NCBI GenBank assembly: GCA_016708925.1
Contig: JADJET010000014.1
Coordinates: 1 to 64,000, forward strand
Direction of reading: 5' to 3'
DNA: 64,000 nt
From: Gammaproteobacteria bacterium
Lineage (GTDB): Bacteria > Pseudomonadota > Gammaproteobacteria > Pseudomonadales > Porticoccaceae
Of the stretch, positions 8,892 to 17,594 are shown piece after piece (the stretch's first letter is position 1; each line of letters starts with the position of its first letter). The notes beneath the pieces were generated by a model, which had not been told where the DNA came from, made no database searches, and worked only from the letters and a program-made list of their open reading frames with translations. Both the position numbers and the translations under genes were made by a program.

Positions 8892-9749
8892 ATGGAGAAG
8901 GTACTTGCGGTAATCACCAACTGGGATGACGCCGACCAGGTGCTGGCGCGGGCGCGCCATCTGGCGGAGCGGCTGCATACCCATTGCGAATTGCTGCGCC
9001 CGGTGCATGCGCAGGTGCGTGAATTGCAGCATTACATGGACGTAGCGGCGTTTGGCGAGATCCAGGAGCAGATTCTCGAGATCGAGCGCGCCCGGCTTGA
9101 TGCCCTGCGCGGGGACGATCCGGGCGAAGTGGTCTGGTGTCAGCGGGTCTATCGCGCGGTGGTGGAGCATGCCGAGCTGGTCGGTGCGGACTTGATCCTG
9201 ATGGCGACCAGCCGTCAGGGCGCCCTCGCGAACCTGATTCACCGCGCCGACGACTGGCACCTGTTGCGCGAGGCGCCCTGTCCCGTGCTCCTGCTGCCGC
9301 GCGTGCCGAAGCCGATCCTGAGCGTGATCGCGGCGGTGGATGCATTGAGTGAAGGGACGGAGCAGGAATTGTTGTCGGAGCGGGTGCTGGATGCGGCGGC
9401 AGCGTTTGCGCACGCGCACGCGGTTCCCCTCACCGTGATCACCGTGGTGCCGGACCCGGCGTTGATTTACGCGAGTCCGGTCGCCGTGCCCATGGGCGAG
9501 CAGATCCTCGACGAATTGATCGAGCGCGCTCGCGCCGCGCAGCAGGCGCTGTTGGCGCGCATCGGTCTGCATGCCGATGTCGGCCGCATCGAGACCGGCC
9601 GGGTGGAGGATGTCGTCACCGCACTGGCGGCCGATGGCCTGTTGGTCATCGGCAGTGTCGCCAACAAAGGCCTCAAGGGCATGGTGCTGGGCAATACGGC
9701 GGAGCGCATCCTGCACCGCATGACGACGGAAATGCTGGTCGTCAATTGA
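8892..9749 (+). CDS. tandem universal stress protein (UspE-like)
   Basis: The 285-residue cytoplasmic protein carries two Usp domains (about 1-140 and 145-285). The second ends with IGSVANKGLKGMVLGNTAERI, the G-x2-G-x9-G(S/N) ATP-binding pattern, while the first has a weaker version (ATSRQGALANLIHRADD). Two-domain Usp proteins such as UspE act in stress and stasis survival. ATG 8892 is chosen; an in-frame GTG lies six codons upstream. It is divergent from the HemN-like gene, so the 180-base gap between them holds both promoters. Its stop overlaps the convergent msrA stop by 8 bases. Confidence 0.85.
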   Translation: MEKVLAVITNWDDADQVLARARHLAERLHTHCELLRPVHAQVRELQHYMDVAAFGEIQEQILEIERARLDALRGDDPGEVVWCQRVYRAVVEHAELVGADLILMATSRQGALANLIHRADDWHLLREAPCPVLLLPRVPKPILSVIAAVDALSEGTEQELLSERVLDAAAAFAHAHAVPLTVITVVPDPALIYASPVAVPMGEQILDELIERARAAQQALLARIGLHADVGRIETGRVEDVVTALAADGLLVIGSVANKGLKGMVLGNTAERILHRMTTEMLVVN

Positions 9750-10377
9750 CCTCGAATGGCAATTTCCCGATCTTGCCCCACACCACGTCGAGGCGCTGGT
9801 CGCGGCCGCAGTTCCAGCGGTAGAACTTGTAGCGGGCGGGATTTTTCAGATAGTAGTCGCGGTGGTATTCCTCGGCCGGGTAGAAAGCGCCGGCAGTGCT
9901 GATTTCGGTGGCGATGGGTGCGCTCAGCAGGCCGCTGTTCGCCAGCGCATGCCGGCTTTCTTCGGCGAGCCGCTGCTGTTCGGCGTCGACCACAAAAATG
10001 GCGCTGCGATACGGATTGCCGTGATCGCAGAACTGGCCACCGGCATCATGGGGATCGACGTTGCGCCAGAACACTGCGAGCAGTTGCGGGTAGCTGGTGC
10101 GCTCGGGGTCGTAGCGCACCTCCACCGCCTCGGCGTGGCCGGTGCCGCCGGCCGATACCTGATCGTAGGTGGGATCGGGGACCGTCCCGCCGATATAGCC
10201 GGGATTGGTGGCGATGACGCCGGGGACGGCGTCGAACGCCGCTTCCACACACCAGAAACAGCCGCCGGCAAAGATGGCGCGCGCAGGTTCCGCCGCGGCG
10301 ACCGGCGTACCGTTCGCCGCGGCGCCGACGGCGAGCGCCAGCGCGAGGGTTACGATCCGTGCGATGCGCCTGTTCAT
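9742..10377 (-). CDS. msrA: peptide-methionine (S)-S-oxide reductase, exported
   Basis: Repairs oxidised methionine (S-epimer) in proteins. The 211-residue protein has GGCFWCVEAAF with the nucleophilic Cys, GYIGG, GHAEAV and EYHRDYY. An N-terminal signal peptide (MNRRIARIV, then an Ala-rich core to about residue 30) indicates periplasmic location. AAGGAAG upstream of ATG 10377 supports the start. It lies 50 bases downstream of cobB in the same direction. Confidence 0.93.
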   Translation of the reverse strand: MNRRIARIVTLALALAVGAAANGTPVAAAEPARAIFAGGCFWCVEAAFDAVPGVIATNPGYIGGTVPDPTYDQVSAGGTGHAEAVEVRYDPERTSYPQLLAVFWRNVDPHDAGGQFCDHGNPYRSAIFVVDAEQQRLAEESRHALANSGLLSAPIATEISTAGAFYPAEEYHRDYYLKNPARYKFYRWNCGRDQRLDVVWGKIGKLPFEVN

Positions 10378-10427
10378 TGATTCGCTTCCTTGAGCGGGAG
10401 ACGCCCGTTGGAGACGAAGCGGTGCGA

Positions 10428-11138
10428 TCAGTTCCCGCGCAGGCGTGAAAGGAACTCCGGCACCACCTTGCTCGCCGGACCGTAGTAACGCTCGCGGAAC
10501 AGGGTTTCGCCGAGCGACGGTTCCAGATTCAGTTCGACGGTGGTGGCGCCGCGCTGGTGTACCAGCTCCACAAACCCCGCCGCCGGGTAGACGTTGCCCG
10601 AAGTGCCGATGGACACGAACAGATCGCACTCCGACAGGCGCACATGGATTTCGTCCATGTGCAGGGGCATTTCCCCGAACCAGACGATGTGCGGGCGCAC
10701 CTTGCCCGCCGCCATGCACCAGGGACACTGGGTGCTGAGTGCAATGTCTTCACGGCTTGCGTAGATCTGGTGGCAGCGCTGGCAGCGCACCTTGTGCAGT
10801 TCGCCGTGCATGTGCAGGAGGCGCTGACTGCCGGCGCGTTCGTGCAGGTCGTCGACGTTCTGGGTGATGAGCAAAAAATCACCGGGGAAGTCGCGCTCGA
10901 ATTCGGCGAGCGCCAGATGGGCGGCGTTGGGCGCGATGTCCGGGCGCTGCAGATCGCGGCGGCGGGCGTTGTAGAACTCCAGCACCTTGCGGGGATTGCG
11001 CGCATAGGCTTCGTAGGTGGCGACTTCCTCGATGTCGTGGTCCTCCCACAGGCCGCCGCTGTCGCGGAAGGTGCGAATACCCGATTCCGCCGAAATGCCG
11101 GCGCCGGTGAGAACGACGATGGACCTGGGGGTGCTCAT
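10428..11138 (-). CDS. cobB: NAD-dependent protein deacylase (sirtuin)
   Basis: The 236-residue sirtuin closely follows E. coli CobB: GAGISAESGIRTFR, FYNARRRDLQ (the Tyr and Arg that let CobB remove succinyl groups as well as acetyl), TQNVDDLHERAG, HMHGELH with the catalytic His, two Cys pairs for zinc (VRCQRC and QCPWC), and GTSGNVYPAAGF. ATG 11138 matches the short N-terminus of the short CobB form. The frame is open further upstream, but those residues do not look like CobB. Confidence 0.93.
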   Translation of the reverse strand: MSTPRSIVVLTGAGISAESGIRTFRDSGGLWEDHDIEEVATYEAYARNPRKVLEFYNARRRDLQRPDIAPNAAHLALAEFERDFPGDFLLITQNVDDLHERAGSQRLLHMHGELHKVRCQRCHQIYASREDIALSTQCPWCMAAGKVRPHIVWFGEMPLHMDEIHVRLSECDLFVSIGTSGNVYPAAGFVELVHQRGATTVELNLEPSLGETLFRERYYGPASKVVPEFLSRLRGN

Positions 11139-11287
11139 GGCGTGGCTGCGGACTCTGGCGGCGGTGCTGCCATGGTACCAGCAGGCCACCGAAAACCCTC
11201 GCGGCGGGCGGGGGTGCATGCCACGCCGCCCAACCAAAATCCGCTACAAGCTGCAACAGCGCCAGAGCCAGGGCGCAGGAGATTCCG

Positions 11288-11911
11288 GTGGACACCGCGT
11301 TTCAGTATCCCCGGGGGCTGCTGATCCAGTTTGCCAAGGCGCCGGTGCCGGGACAGGTCAAGTCGCGCATGAGTCCGGTCCTGACCGATGAACAGAGCGC
11401 CGAACTGCATCGGATCCTGGTTCGCCACACGCTCGGCAAGTTGACGTTGGCGCGACTGGCGCCGGTCGAACTGTGGATCAGCGTACCCCATCCATTTTTT
11501 GCCGCGCTGGCCGAACTGGCGCCCTCGGTAACCCAGGTGGGGGCCGATCTCGGTGAGCGGATGTGGCATGCCTTCGAGACGGCGTTGCCACGCGCCCGTC
11601 CGGTGGTGCTGGTCGGCAGCGACTGCCCGTTTTTTTCGACGCGCTATCTGTTGCAGGCGTTTCATCTCCTGCTTGCCCCCGATGTGGACGCCGTACTGGG
11701 GCCGGCCGAGGACGGCGGCTATGTGCTGCTGGGACTCAAGCGCAACCACAAGCAACTGTTCGCGGGCGTCGACTGGGGCACGGCGCGCGTGCTGGAACAG
11801 ACCCGCGACCGGCTGCGACAACTGGGCTGGCGCTGGCGTGAGCTCCCGGCGCTGCCGGATATTGATGACCCGGCTGACCTGGAATTGCTAAGGGACCTGG
11901 GTCTTTTTTGA
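11288..11911 (+). CDS. TIGR04282/DUF2064-family glycosyltransferase-like protein
   Basis: A 207-residue GT-A-like protein of the DUF2064 family. It shows FAKAPVPGQVKSRM near the N-terminus (a nucleotidyl-binding loop like those of sugar-phosphate nucleotidyltransferases), GSDCPFFS, GPAEDGGYVLLGL and DIDDPADLELL. The biochemical role of the family is not settled. The start is GTG 11288, behind a good AGGAG. A stem of about 8 pairs followed by six T overlaps the stop codon, so the gene probably ends its own transcript. Confidence 0.8.
   Translation: MDTAFQYPRGLLIQFAKAPVPGQVKSRMSPVLTDEQSAELHRILVRHTLGKLTLARLAPVELWISVPHPFFAALAELAPSVTQVGADLGERMWHAFETALPRARPVVLVGSDCPFFSTRYLLQAFHLLLAPDVDAVLGPAEDGGYVLLGLKRNHKQLFAGVDWGTARVLEQTRDRLRQLGWRWRELPALPDIDDPADLELLRDLGLF
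11890..11909 (+). terminator. probable intrinsic terminator overlapping a stop codon
   Basis: AAGGGACC pairs with GGTCTTTT across a two-base loop (two G-T pairs) and runs into six T just before the TGA at 11909-11911. The very short loop makes this moderate evidence. An AT-rich stretch follows immediately. Confidence 0.4.
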
Positions 11912-11985
11912 GGTTGTTTATATAACATTATGATTTTATTGATATAAAAATTCTTGACCATGCAGGTGATTGGACTTACCTTGCG
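11912..11985 (+). promoter_or_regulatory. AT-rich promoter-like region
   Basis: This stretch stands out in GC-rich surroundings (TTTATATAACATTATG and TTGATATAAAAATTC). A TTGACC box at 11954 is followed 17 bases later by a poor -10 candidate, TACCTT. It probably drives the small gene at 12068, but no box is convincing on its own. Confidence 0.3.
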
Positions 11986-11990
11986 CGCGT

Positions 11991-12010
11991 GGCACGCCTG
12001 CGCGCGTGCC
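11991..12010. repeat. short hairpin GGCACGC/GCGTGCC
   Basis: A perfect 7-base inverted repeat with a 6-base loop (CTGCGC) in the leader of the small gene at 12068. No T-run follows, so it is more likely a leader hairpin than a terminator. Confidence 0.4.
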
Positions 12011-12067
12011 CCCCGTGACTGGCTGGATCGATACTCAGCCGGACCATTGCATGAGGGTGTTTGACCT

Positions 12068-12256
12068 ATGAATGAAACAGACATCGAGCCGGGGCTTCTC
12101 GAGAACCAGAGCGATTCGTTTCATGGCACTCTGGACAAGCGGCGGGTGATCATCGACATGGAAGCCCGCAAGCGTCTGGAAGAAAAGCTGGAGCAGCGTC
12201 GTCTGGAAAAGCTGATCCGGGATTACGATTTCGACCTCGAACGCGATCTCGACTGA
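12068..12256 (+). CDS. small charged helical protein, possibly PA3496 family
   Basis: A 62-residue protein with an acidic, disordered N-terminus and a strongly charged amphipathic helix from about residue 24 (KRRVIIDMEARKRLEEK, then LEQRRLEKLIRDYDFDLE). The RR-I-x-D/E, LE-x-RRL and acidic tail pattern recalls the short PA3496-family proteins (putative envelope integrity), which I recognise only loosely. It stands alone between a promoter-like AT-rich block and a strong hairpin, which supports a real monocistronic gene. Confidence 0.6.
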   Translation: MNETDIEPGLLENQSDSFHGTLDKRRVIIDMEARKRLEEKLEQRRLEKLIRDYDFDLERDLD

Positions 12257-12266
12257 CGCCGGTTCC

Positions 12267-12296
12267 CTGATTCGCCGCCTTGCGGTGGCGAATCAG
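12267..12296 (+). terminator. strong hairpin after the small gene
   Basis: CTGATTCGCC (12267-12276) pairs perfectly with GGCGAATCAG (12287-12296), and the stem extends inward with one mismatch. There is no clean T-tract, so termination is likely but not certain. It separates the small gene from the ccm operon. Confidence 0.5.
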
Positions 12297-12324
12297 CGTG
12301 TTCAGTTTCGCTGCGGTGCCGCGT

Positions 12325-12353
12325 TTTTCCACCTGCGCCGATTCCGGCATAAT
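12325..12353 (+). promoter_or_regulatory. candidate promoter of the ccm operon
   Basis: CATAAT at 12348-12353 is a good -10 match 26 bases before the ccmA start. TTTTCC at 12325-12330 is a weak -35 at 17-base spacing. Confidence 0.3.
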
Positions 12354-12379
12354 GCGCCCGGTTTTATCGGGAGTCCCCT

Positions 12380-13000
12380 GTGTCGCCGGCGCCGCTACTC
12401 GAATTCCGGGACCTGACTTTCGAGCGCAATGATGTGCCGCTGTTCGCGGGCCTGTGCGGCGCGGTGCGCAGCGGCGACATTCTCCAGATTCTCGGTGCCA
12501 ACGGTGCCGGCAAGACCACCCTGCTGCGAGTCCTCTCCACCGCGCTGACGCCCGCGGCGGGCAGTCTCAGCTGGCGCGGTGCGCCGCTGCCCCGGCAACG
12601 CAGCCGTTATCTCGCGGAGCTGGCGTTCATTGGTCATACCCCCGGTCTGAAACGGTCGCTGTCGCCGCGCGAGAATCTGCGCTGGCTGGGCGGACTGTTC
12701 CCCCTGCGCCGGGAGCGGATGGATGCGGCCCTGGCGATGCTCGGACTGGCCGAGTGGGCGGATATTCCCTGCGCGCAACTCTCGGCCGGCCTGTTGCGGC
12801 GCGTCGCCCTGGCGCGGTTGCCGCTATCGGGTGCGACGCTGTGGATCCTGGATGAACCCCTGACCGCCATTGACCGGGACGGGACCGCCCAGGTCGAGGA
12901 GTTGCTGCGGCGCCACCAGGCGGATGGCGGTGCGGTCGTGTTCAGCAGTCATCAAGCGCTGGTGTTGCCCGGGGTGCGCCAGTTGACGCTGGCGGGGTAG
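12380..13000 (+). CDS. ccmA: cytochrome c maturation ABC transporter ATPase
   Basis: ATPase of the CcmABCD complex, which releases heme-loaded CcmE at the inner membrane. The 206-residue protein has Walker A GANGAGKT, signature LSAGLLRRVALARL (commonly LSAGQQRR) and Walker B LWILDEPLTAID. The start is GTG 12380. It is the first gene of an operon with all genes ccmA to ccmI in standard order. Confidence 0.93.
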   Translation: MSPAPLLEFRDLTFERNDVPLFAGLCGAVRSGDILQILGANGAGKTTLLRVLSTALTPAAGSLSWRGAPLPRQRSRYLAELAFIGHTPGLKRSLSPRENLRWLGGLFPLRRERMDAALAMLGLAEWADIPCAQLSAGLLRRVALARLPLSGATLWILDEPLTAIDRDGTAQVEELLRRHQADGGAVVFSSHQALVLPGVRQLTLAG

Positions 13001-13003
13001 GCC

Positions 13004-13699
13004 GTGGAAACGCCGGAACTACCAGGGCTGGCCGCAGGCTTTGGCGCGTTGCTGCGCCGCGACCTGCAGCTCGCCTGGCGTCAGCGCGGGCAAGCCGTGA
13101 ACCCGCTGATTTTTTTTGTCATGGTGACCGCATTGGTGCCCCTGGCGGTGGGGCCGGAGCCGGCACTCCTGACGCGGCTCGCGCCCGGAATGGTGTGGAT
13201 CATGGCCCTGCTCGGCACGCTGCTGGCGGCGGATGCGCTGTTTCACGAGGATTTTGTCGATGGCGCGCTGGAGCACCTGGTACTGTCGCCGCAACCGCTG
13301 TGGTTGCTGGTGCTGGCCAAGGTGACGGCGCACTGGCTGGTGATCGGACTGCCCATTACCCTGCTGTCGCCACTGCTCGGCCTGATGCTCGCCTTGCCGG
13401 ACGCCGGCTTCATGCCGCTGCTGGTCGGTCTGACACTGGGAACCCTGGTGTTCAGCTTGCTGGGCGCGGTGGGTGGTGCGTTGACGGTGGCACTGGGGGG
13501 GCGCAGTGTGTTGCTGTCCCTGCTGGTGCTGCCGCTCTATGTGCCGGTGTTGATTTTTGGCACCAGTGCGGTGACCCAAGCGGTCGCAGGCGGCGGTATC
13601 GGCGGACCGCTGGCGCTGTTGGGGGCCATCGCCGCGCTGGCGCTGGCAGTAGCACCTTTCGCGGCGGCAGCCGCATTGCGGGCGGGGATCGATGGCTAG
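13004..13699 (+). CDS. ccmB: heme exporter subunit B
   Basis: Membrane subunit paired with CcmA. The 231-residue protein has about six hydrophobic segments. It opens with a short cytoplasmic part (FGALLRRDLQLAWRQRG) and carries the family region FHEDFVDGALEHLVLSP. The start is GTG 13004, three bases after the ccmA stop; it overlaps ccmC by 8 bases. Confidence 0.92.
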   Translation: METPELPGLAAGFGALLRRDLQLAWRQRGQAVNPLIFFVMVTALVPLAVGPEPALLTRLAPGMVWIMALLGTLLAADALFHEDFVDGALEHLVLSPQPLWLLVLAKVTAHWLVIGLPITLLSPLLGLMLALPDAGFMPLLVGLTLGTLVFSLLGAVGGALTVALGGRSVLLSLLVLPLYVPVLIFGTSAVTQAVAGGGIGGPLALLGAIAALALAVAPFAAAAALRAGIDG

Positions 13700-14447
13700 G
13701 AAATGGCAGTGGTTCCATCGGCTGGGCTCGCCGCCGGGGTTTTATCGGGCGAGCGGTTACTGGCTGCCCTGGCTCGCCGTGGCGGCGGCCCTGCTGCTCG
13801 GAGTGGGTCTGGTGTGGGGGCTGGTGTACGCGCCGCCCGATGCACGCCAGGGCAACAGTTTCCGCATCATCTACATTCATGTGCCGGTGTCGTTTCTGGC
13901 GCTCGCGGGCTACTACGTGATGGCGGCGGCGGGTGCCGTCCATCTGATCTGGCGGATGAAGCTGGCCGACATGGTGATGACGGCGGCGGCGCCGCTGGGG
14001 GCGGCGCTGACTTTTCTCGCCCTGTGGAGCGGCGCGGTCTGGGGTAAACCCACCTGGGGTACCTACTGGGTGTGGGACGCGCGCATCACCTCCATGCTGG
14101 TGTTGCTGTTTCTCTATCTGGGCATGGTGGCGCTGCGTCTGGGATTTTCCAATCGGGAAGCCGCGGGTCGCGCGTGCGCGGTGCTGGCGCTGGTGGGCAC
14201 CGTGAACATTCCCATCATCTACAAGTCAGTGGACTGGTGGTACAGCCTGCATCAGCCCGCGACCATCCGCCTCACCGCGGCCCCCAGCATGCATCCAGAC
14301 ATGTTCAAGCCCCTGCTGGTGATGATTGTGGGGTTCTATGTGTTTTACGCGCTGGTGCTGATTCTCAACACCCGCGCGGAGATTCTCGCGCGCGAGCGCC
14401 GCACCGGCTGGGTTCGGGATCTGGCGGCGGGGAGGAACCAACGTTGA
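13692..14447 (+). CDS. ccmC: heme delivery protein CcmC
   Basis: Binds heme at the periplasmic face and passes it to CcmE. The 251-residue, six-helix protein carries the tryptophan-rich motif WGTYWVWDARITS, the first His-containing loop YIHVPVSF and a second His-containing loop near SLHQPATI. The ATG at 13692 lies inside the end of ccmB. Confidence 0.94.
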   Translation: MARKWQWFHRLGSPPGFYRASGYWLPWLAVAAALLLGVGLVWGLVYAPPDARQGNSFRIIYIHVPVSFLALAGYYVMAAAGAVHLIWRMKLADMVMTAAAPLGAALTFLALWSGAVWGKPTWGTYWVWDARITSMLVLLFLYLGMVALRLGFSNREAAGRACAVLALVGTVNIPIIYKSVDWWYSLHQPATIRLTAAPSMHPDMFKPLLVMIVGFYVFYALVLILNTRAEILARERRTGWVRDLAAGRNQR

Positions 14448-14626
14448 GTCCGCAGTTTCACGGTGTTGCCGAATTCCTCGCCATGGGCGGTCACGGACCC
14501 TATGTCTGGAGTGCCTACGGAGTTGCCCTGGTGGTGCTGGTCTGGCTGGTCGTGCAGCCGCTGCGCCGGCGCGCGGCCATCCTCAAATCGGTGCGCCAGG
14601 TGCTGGCGCGGGAGGGCAACCGCTAA
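14444..14626 (+). CDS. ccmD: heme exporter protein D
   Basis: A 60-residue single-pass protein: FLAMGGHGPYVWSAYG, then a hydrophobic segment and a basic tail (QPLRRRAAILKSVRQ), the usual CcmD plan. It starts at TTG 14444, overlapping the ccmC stop by 4 bases, behind GGGGAGGA. It stabilises the CcmABC-E complex. It is easily missed because of the TTG start. Confidence 0.88.
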   Translation: MSPQFHGVAEFLAMGGHGPYVWSAYGVALVVLVWLVVQPLRRRAAILKSVRQVLAREGNR

Positions 14627-15099
14627 TGCACCCAGTGCGTAAACGCCGCCTGCTGGTAGTGGTATTCATTGTGGTGGTGAGTTCGATCGGAATCGGGCTG
14701 GCCACCTATGCGCTGCGGCAGAACATGAATCTCTTCTACACGCCGAGTCAGGTGGTGGCGGGGACCGTCCCGGAAGATGTGCGCATCCGGGTCGGCGGCA
14801 TGGTAGTTCGCGACAGCGTGATGCGTGCAGCCGGATCGCTCGGCGTCAGCTTTCGCCTTACCGATGGCAACGGCGAGTTGCTGGTGCATTACACCGGGAT
14901 CCTGCCCGACCTGTTTGCGGAAGGACAGGCCGCGGTCGCCGCCGGTTACCTGCGTTCCGGGCCGGCGCTGGAGGCGGACCAAGTGCTGGCCAAGCACGAT
15001 GAGAACTACACGCCGCCCGAAGTGGTCGACGCCATGAAAACCGGCCATGCCGCGCGCGCCGCGCGTGAGGCGGACGCGCAAGGGAGTTCCACACCATGA
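14626..15099 (+). CDS. ccmE: heme chaperone CcmE
   Basis: Periplasmic heme carrier anchored by one N-terminal helix. In the 157-residue protein the covalent heme His sits in VLAKHDENYTPPEV (about His125), followed by the flexible C-terminal tail. The gene shares one base with the ccmD stop and overlaps ccmF by ATGA. Confidence 0.94.
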   Translation: MHPVRKRRLLVVVFIVVVSSIGIGLATYALRQNMNLFYTPSQVVAGTVPEDVRIRVGGMVVRDSVMRAAGSLGVSFRLTDGNGELLVHYTGILPDLFAEGQAAVAAGYLRSGPALEADQVLAKHDENYTPPEVVDAMKTGHAARAAREADAQGSSTP

Positions 15100-17063
15100 T
15101 TCCGGAGTACGGCCATTTCGCACTGATCCTCGCGTTCTGTCTGAGCCTGGTGTTGGCCGTGGTGCCGATGCTGGGCGCGGCACTGCGCCGGCCACTCTGG
15201 ATGGCTTGCGCGCGGTCGCTTGCTGTCGGCCAGCTGGTGTTTGTGATCATCAGTTTCGGCTGTCTGGCGGCGGCGTTTCTGGGCGATGACTTCAGCGTGC
15301 GCTATGTAGCCCAGAATTCGGACCGACTGTTGCCCGACCACTATAAATTCAGCGCCGTATGGGGGGCCCACGAGGGTTCCCTGCTGCTCTGGATGCTGGT
15401 ACTGGCGGGTTGGACCGCCACGGTGGCGGTGTTCAGCCGAGACCTGCCGCCCGAACTGGTGGCCCGGGTGCTCGCGGTGATGGGCATGATCGCGGTGGGC
15501 TTTCACCTGTTTCTGCTGCTCACCTCCAATCCCTTCGAGCGCGTGCTGCCCATGGCGCCCGCGGAGGGCAGCGATCTCAACCCACTGTTGCAGGATTTCG
15601 GGCTCATCGTGCATCCGCCACTGCTGTACATGGGCTATGTGGGGCTGTCGGTGCCCTTTGCGTTTGCCATCGCGGCGCTGCTGGGCGGGCGCATGGACGT
15701 GGCCTGGACGCGCTGGACCCGCCCCTGGACCAACATCGCGTGGGCGTTTCTGACCATCGGCATCACGCTGGGCAGCTGGTGGGCCTATTACGAGCTGGGC
15801 TGGGGCGGCTGGTGGTTCTGGGACCCGGTGGAGAACGCGTCCTTCATGCCCTGGCTGATCGCCACGGCGCTGGTGCACTCGCTCGCGGTGACGGAAAAGC
15901 GCGGACTGTTTCGCGGCTGGACCCTGCTGCTCGCGATCTTCGCATTCGCGCTCAGCCTGCTGGGGACTTTCCTGGTGCGCTCCGGAGTGCTGACGTCGGT
16001 CCACGCCTTTGCCAGCGATCCCACGCGCGGCGTGTTCGTGCTGATGTTTCTGGGCGTCGTGATCGGCGGTTCGCTGCTGCTCTACGGCCTGCGCGCCCCC
16101 ACGCTGCGGGTACCGGCGAGTTTCGGCTGGCGCTCGCGGGAGGCGTTCGTGCTGGCCAACAATGCTCTGCTGGCGGTGATTACGGCCGTCATCCTGCTGG
16201 GCACTTTGTATCCGCTGGTCGCCGACGTGATGGGCTGGGGCAAGATTTCCGTGGGACCACCGTATTTCAACAGTTTTTTCGTGCCACTCACGCTGACGTT
16301 GGCGCTGTTGATGGGCATCGGCGCCCTGTTGCAATGGAAGGACAGCGCGCTTGCCCCGATGGCGCGCACGGCGGGGCTGGGCGCGCTGGTGGCGGTGCCC
16401 GCGGCCGGGCTGTTGCCCTGGCTGTGGGGCTCCTGGCAGTGGGGCGCGGCGCTCGCGCTGGCCGCCGCTGCCTGGATCGCCGCGCTGACCGTCCAGGATC
16501 TGTGGCGCAAAAGTGCGTTCGCTCCGACTCGCTGGCTGGGCCTGCGGCGCTTGCGCGGCAGTTACTGGGGCATGGTCTGCGCCCATCTCGGCGTCGCCGT
16601 CGCCATCGCCGGAGCCGGCGTCGCCGCGAGCTACAGCAGCCAGCAGGAGGTTCAGATGCGGCCGGGCGAGGTGCTTGCCGTGGCGGGTTATGAATTCCGT
16701 TTCGACGGCGTTACCGAGCAGGATGGCCCCAACTATCGGGCGCAGACCGGCGCTTTCGACGTGTACCGCGACGGTCGTGCGGTCGCGCATCTGGCGCCCG
16801 AGAAGCGCCGCTATCAGGGCGGACAGGTGATGACCGAGGCCGGCATCGACGCCAGCCTCGGCCGCGATCTTTATGTGGTGCTGGGCGAACCGCTGGGCGA
16901 TACCGCCTGGGCGGTGCGCGTGCATGTCAAGCCGCTGATGCGCTGGCTCTGGGTGGGCGGCGTGCTGATCGCGCTCGGCGCCGTGATCGCGGTGGGCGAC
17001 CGGCGCTATCGCCGGCCGCTGCCGGTGCGGGCAGACGTGTCCGCGCACGCGACGGGAAGTTAG
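15096..17063 (+). CDS. ccmF: cytochrome c heme lyase subunit CcmF
   Basis: Large membrane subunit that attaches heme to apocytochrome CXXCH motifs. The 655-residue protein has many transmembrane segments, the WWD motif WGGWWFWDPVENASFMPW and family regions SVRYVAQNS and FGLIVHPPLLYMGYVG. A periplasmic soluble portion precedes the last helix. The start is ATG 15096. Confidence 0.95.
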   Translation: MIPEYGHFALILAFCLSLVLAVVPMLGAALRRPLWMACARSLAVGQLVFVIISFGCLAAAFLGDDFSVRYVAQNSDRLLPDHYKFSAVWGAHEGSLLLWMLVLAGWTATVAVFSRDLPPELVARVLAVMGMIAVGFHLFLLLTSNPFERVLPMAPAEGSDLNPLLQDFGLIVHPPLLYMGYVGLSVPFAFAIAALLGGRMDVAWTRWTRPWTNIAWAFLTIGITLGSWWAYYELGWGGWWFWDPVENASFMPWLIATALVHSLAVTEKRGLFRGWTLLLAIFAFALSLLGTFLVRSGVLTSVHAFASDPTRGVFVLMFLGVVIGGSLLLYGLRAPTLRVPASFGWRSREAFVLANNALLAVITAVILLGTLYPLVADVMGWGKISVGPPYFNSFFVPLTLTLALLMGIGALLQWKDSALAPMARTAGLGALVAVPAAGLLPWLWGSWQWGAALALAAAAWIAALTVQDLWRKSAFAPTRWLGLRRLRGSYWGMVCAHLGVAVAIAGAGVAASYSSQQEVQMRPGEVLAVAGYEFRFDGVTEQDGPNYRAQTGAFDVYRDGRAVAHLAPEKRRYQGGQVMTEAGIDASLGRDLYVVLGEPLGDTAWAVRVHVKPLMRWLWVGGVLIALGAVIAVGDRRYRRPLPVRADVSAHATGS

Positions 17064-17066
17064 CCC

Positions 17067-17594
17067 ATGGCGCGTATCAGGCTGTTTGTGCCGCTCATCA
17101 TTTTTCTGGTGCTGGCGGCGCTGCTGTATCTGGGCCTCGGTCGCGATCCCAGGGAACTGCCCTCGGCGCTGGTGGATCGCCCGGTGCCGGTGTTTGCGCT
17201 GCCCGCACTGGGCGACGACAGGCCCCTGGATCAAACCCTGTTTCGCGGCAGTCCCCGCCTGCTTAACGTCTGGGCGACCTGGTGCGGTGCCTGTCGCGAC
17301 GAGCATCCCTTCCTGGTCGAACTGGCGCGCGCGGGTGTGCCCATCGTCGGCCTCGATTACAAGGACGATCCCGCCGCTGCCCGCCGCTGGCTGGCGGACA
17401 TGGGCGATCCGTACCAGGAAGTCATCGTCGATCGCGAAGGTCGCCTGGGTCTGGATCTGGGCGTCTATGGCGCACCGGAAACCTATGTGATCGATGCCGC
17501 CGGTGTCATCCGCTATCGCCATGTCGGCGTGCTCAACGCGCAGGTGTGGCGCGAGCGCATCGAGCCGGTATATCGCCAGTGGCAAACGCCGTGA
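17067..17594 (+). CDS. ccmG: thiol:disulfide interchange protein CcmG/DsbE
   Basis: Membrane-anchored thioredoxin-fold protein that keeps apocytochrome cysteines reduced. The 175-residue protein has an N-terminal anchor (residues 7-25), then NVWATWCGACRDEHP with the active CxxC, and the cis-Pro region GVYGAPETYVID. The CGAC dipeptide differs from the more usual CPTC or CPSC. It overlaps ccmH by 4 bases. Confidence 0.93.
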   Translation: MARIRLFVPLIIFLVLAALLYLGLGRDPRELPSALVDRPVPVFALPALGDDRPLDQTLFRGSPRLLNVWATWCGACRDEHPFLVELARAGVPIVGLDYKDDPAAARRWLADMGDPYQEVIVDREGRLGLDLGVYGAPETYVIDAAGVIRYRHVGVLNAQVWRERIEPVYRQWQTP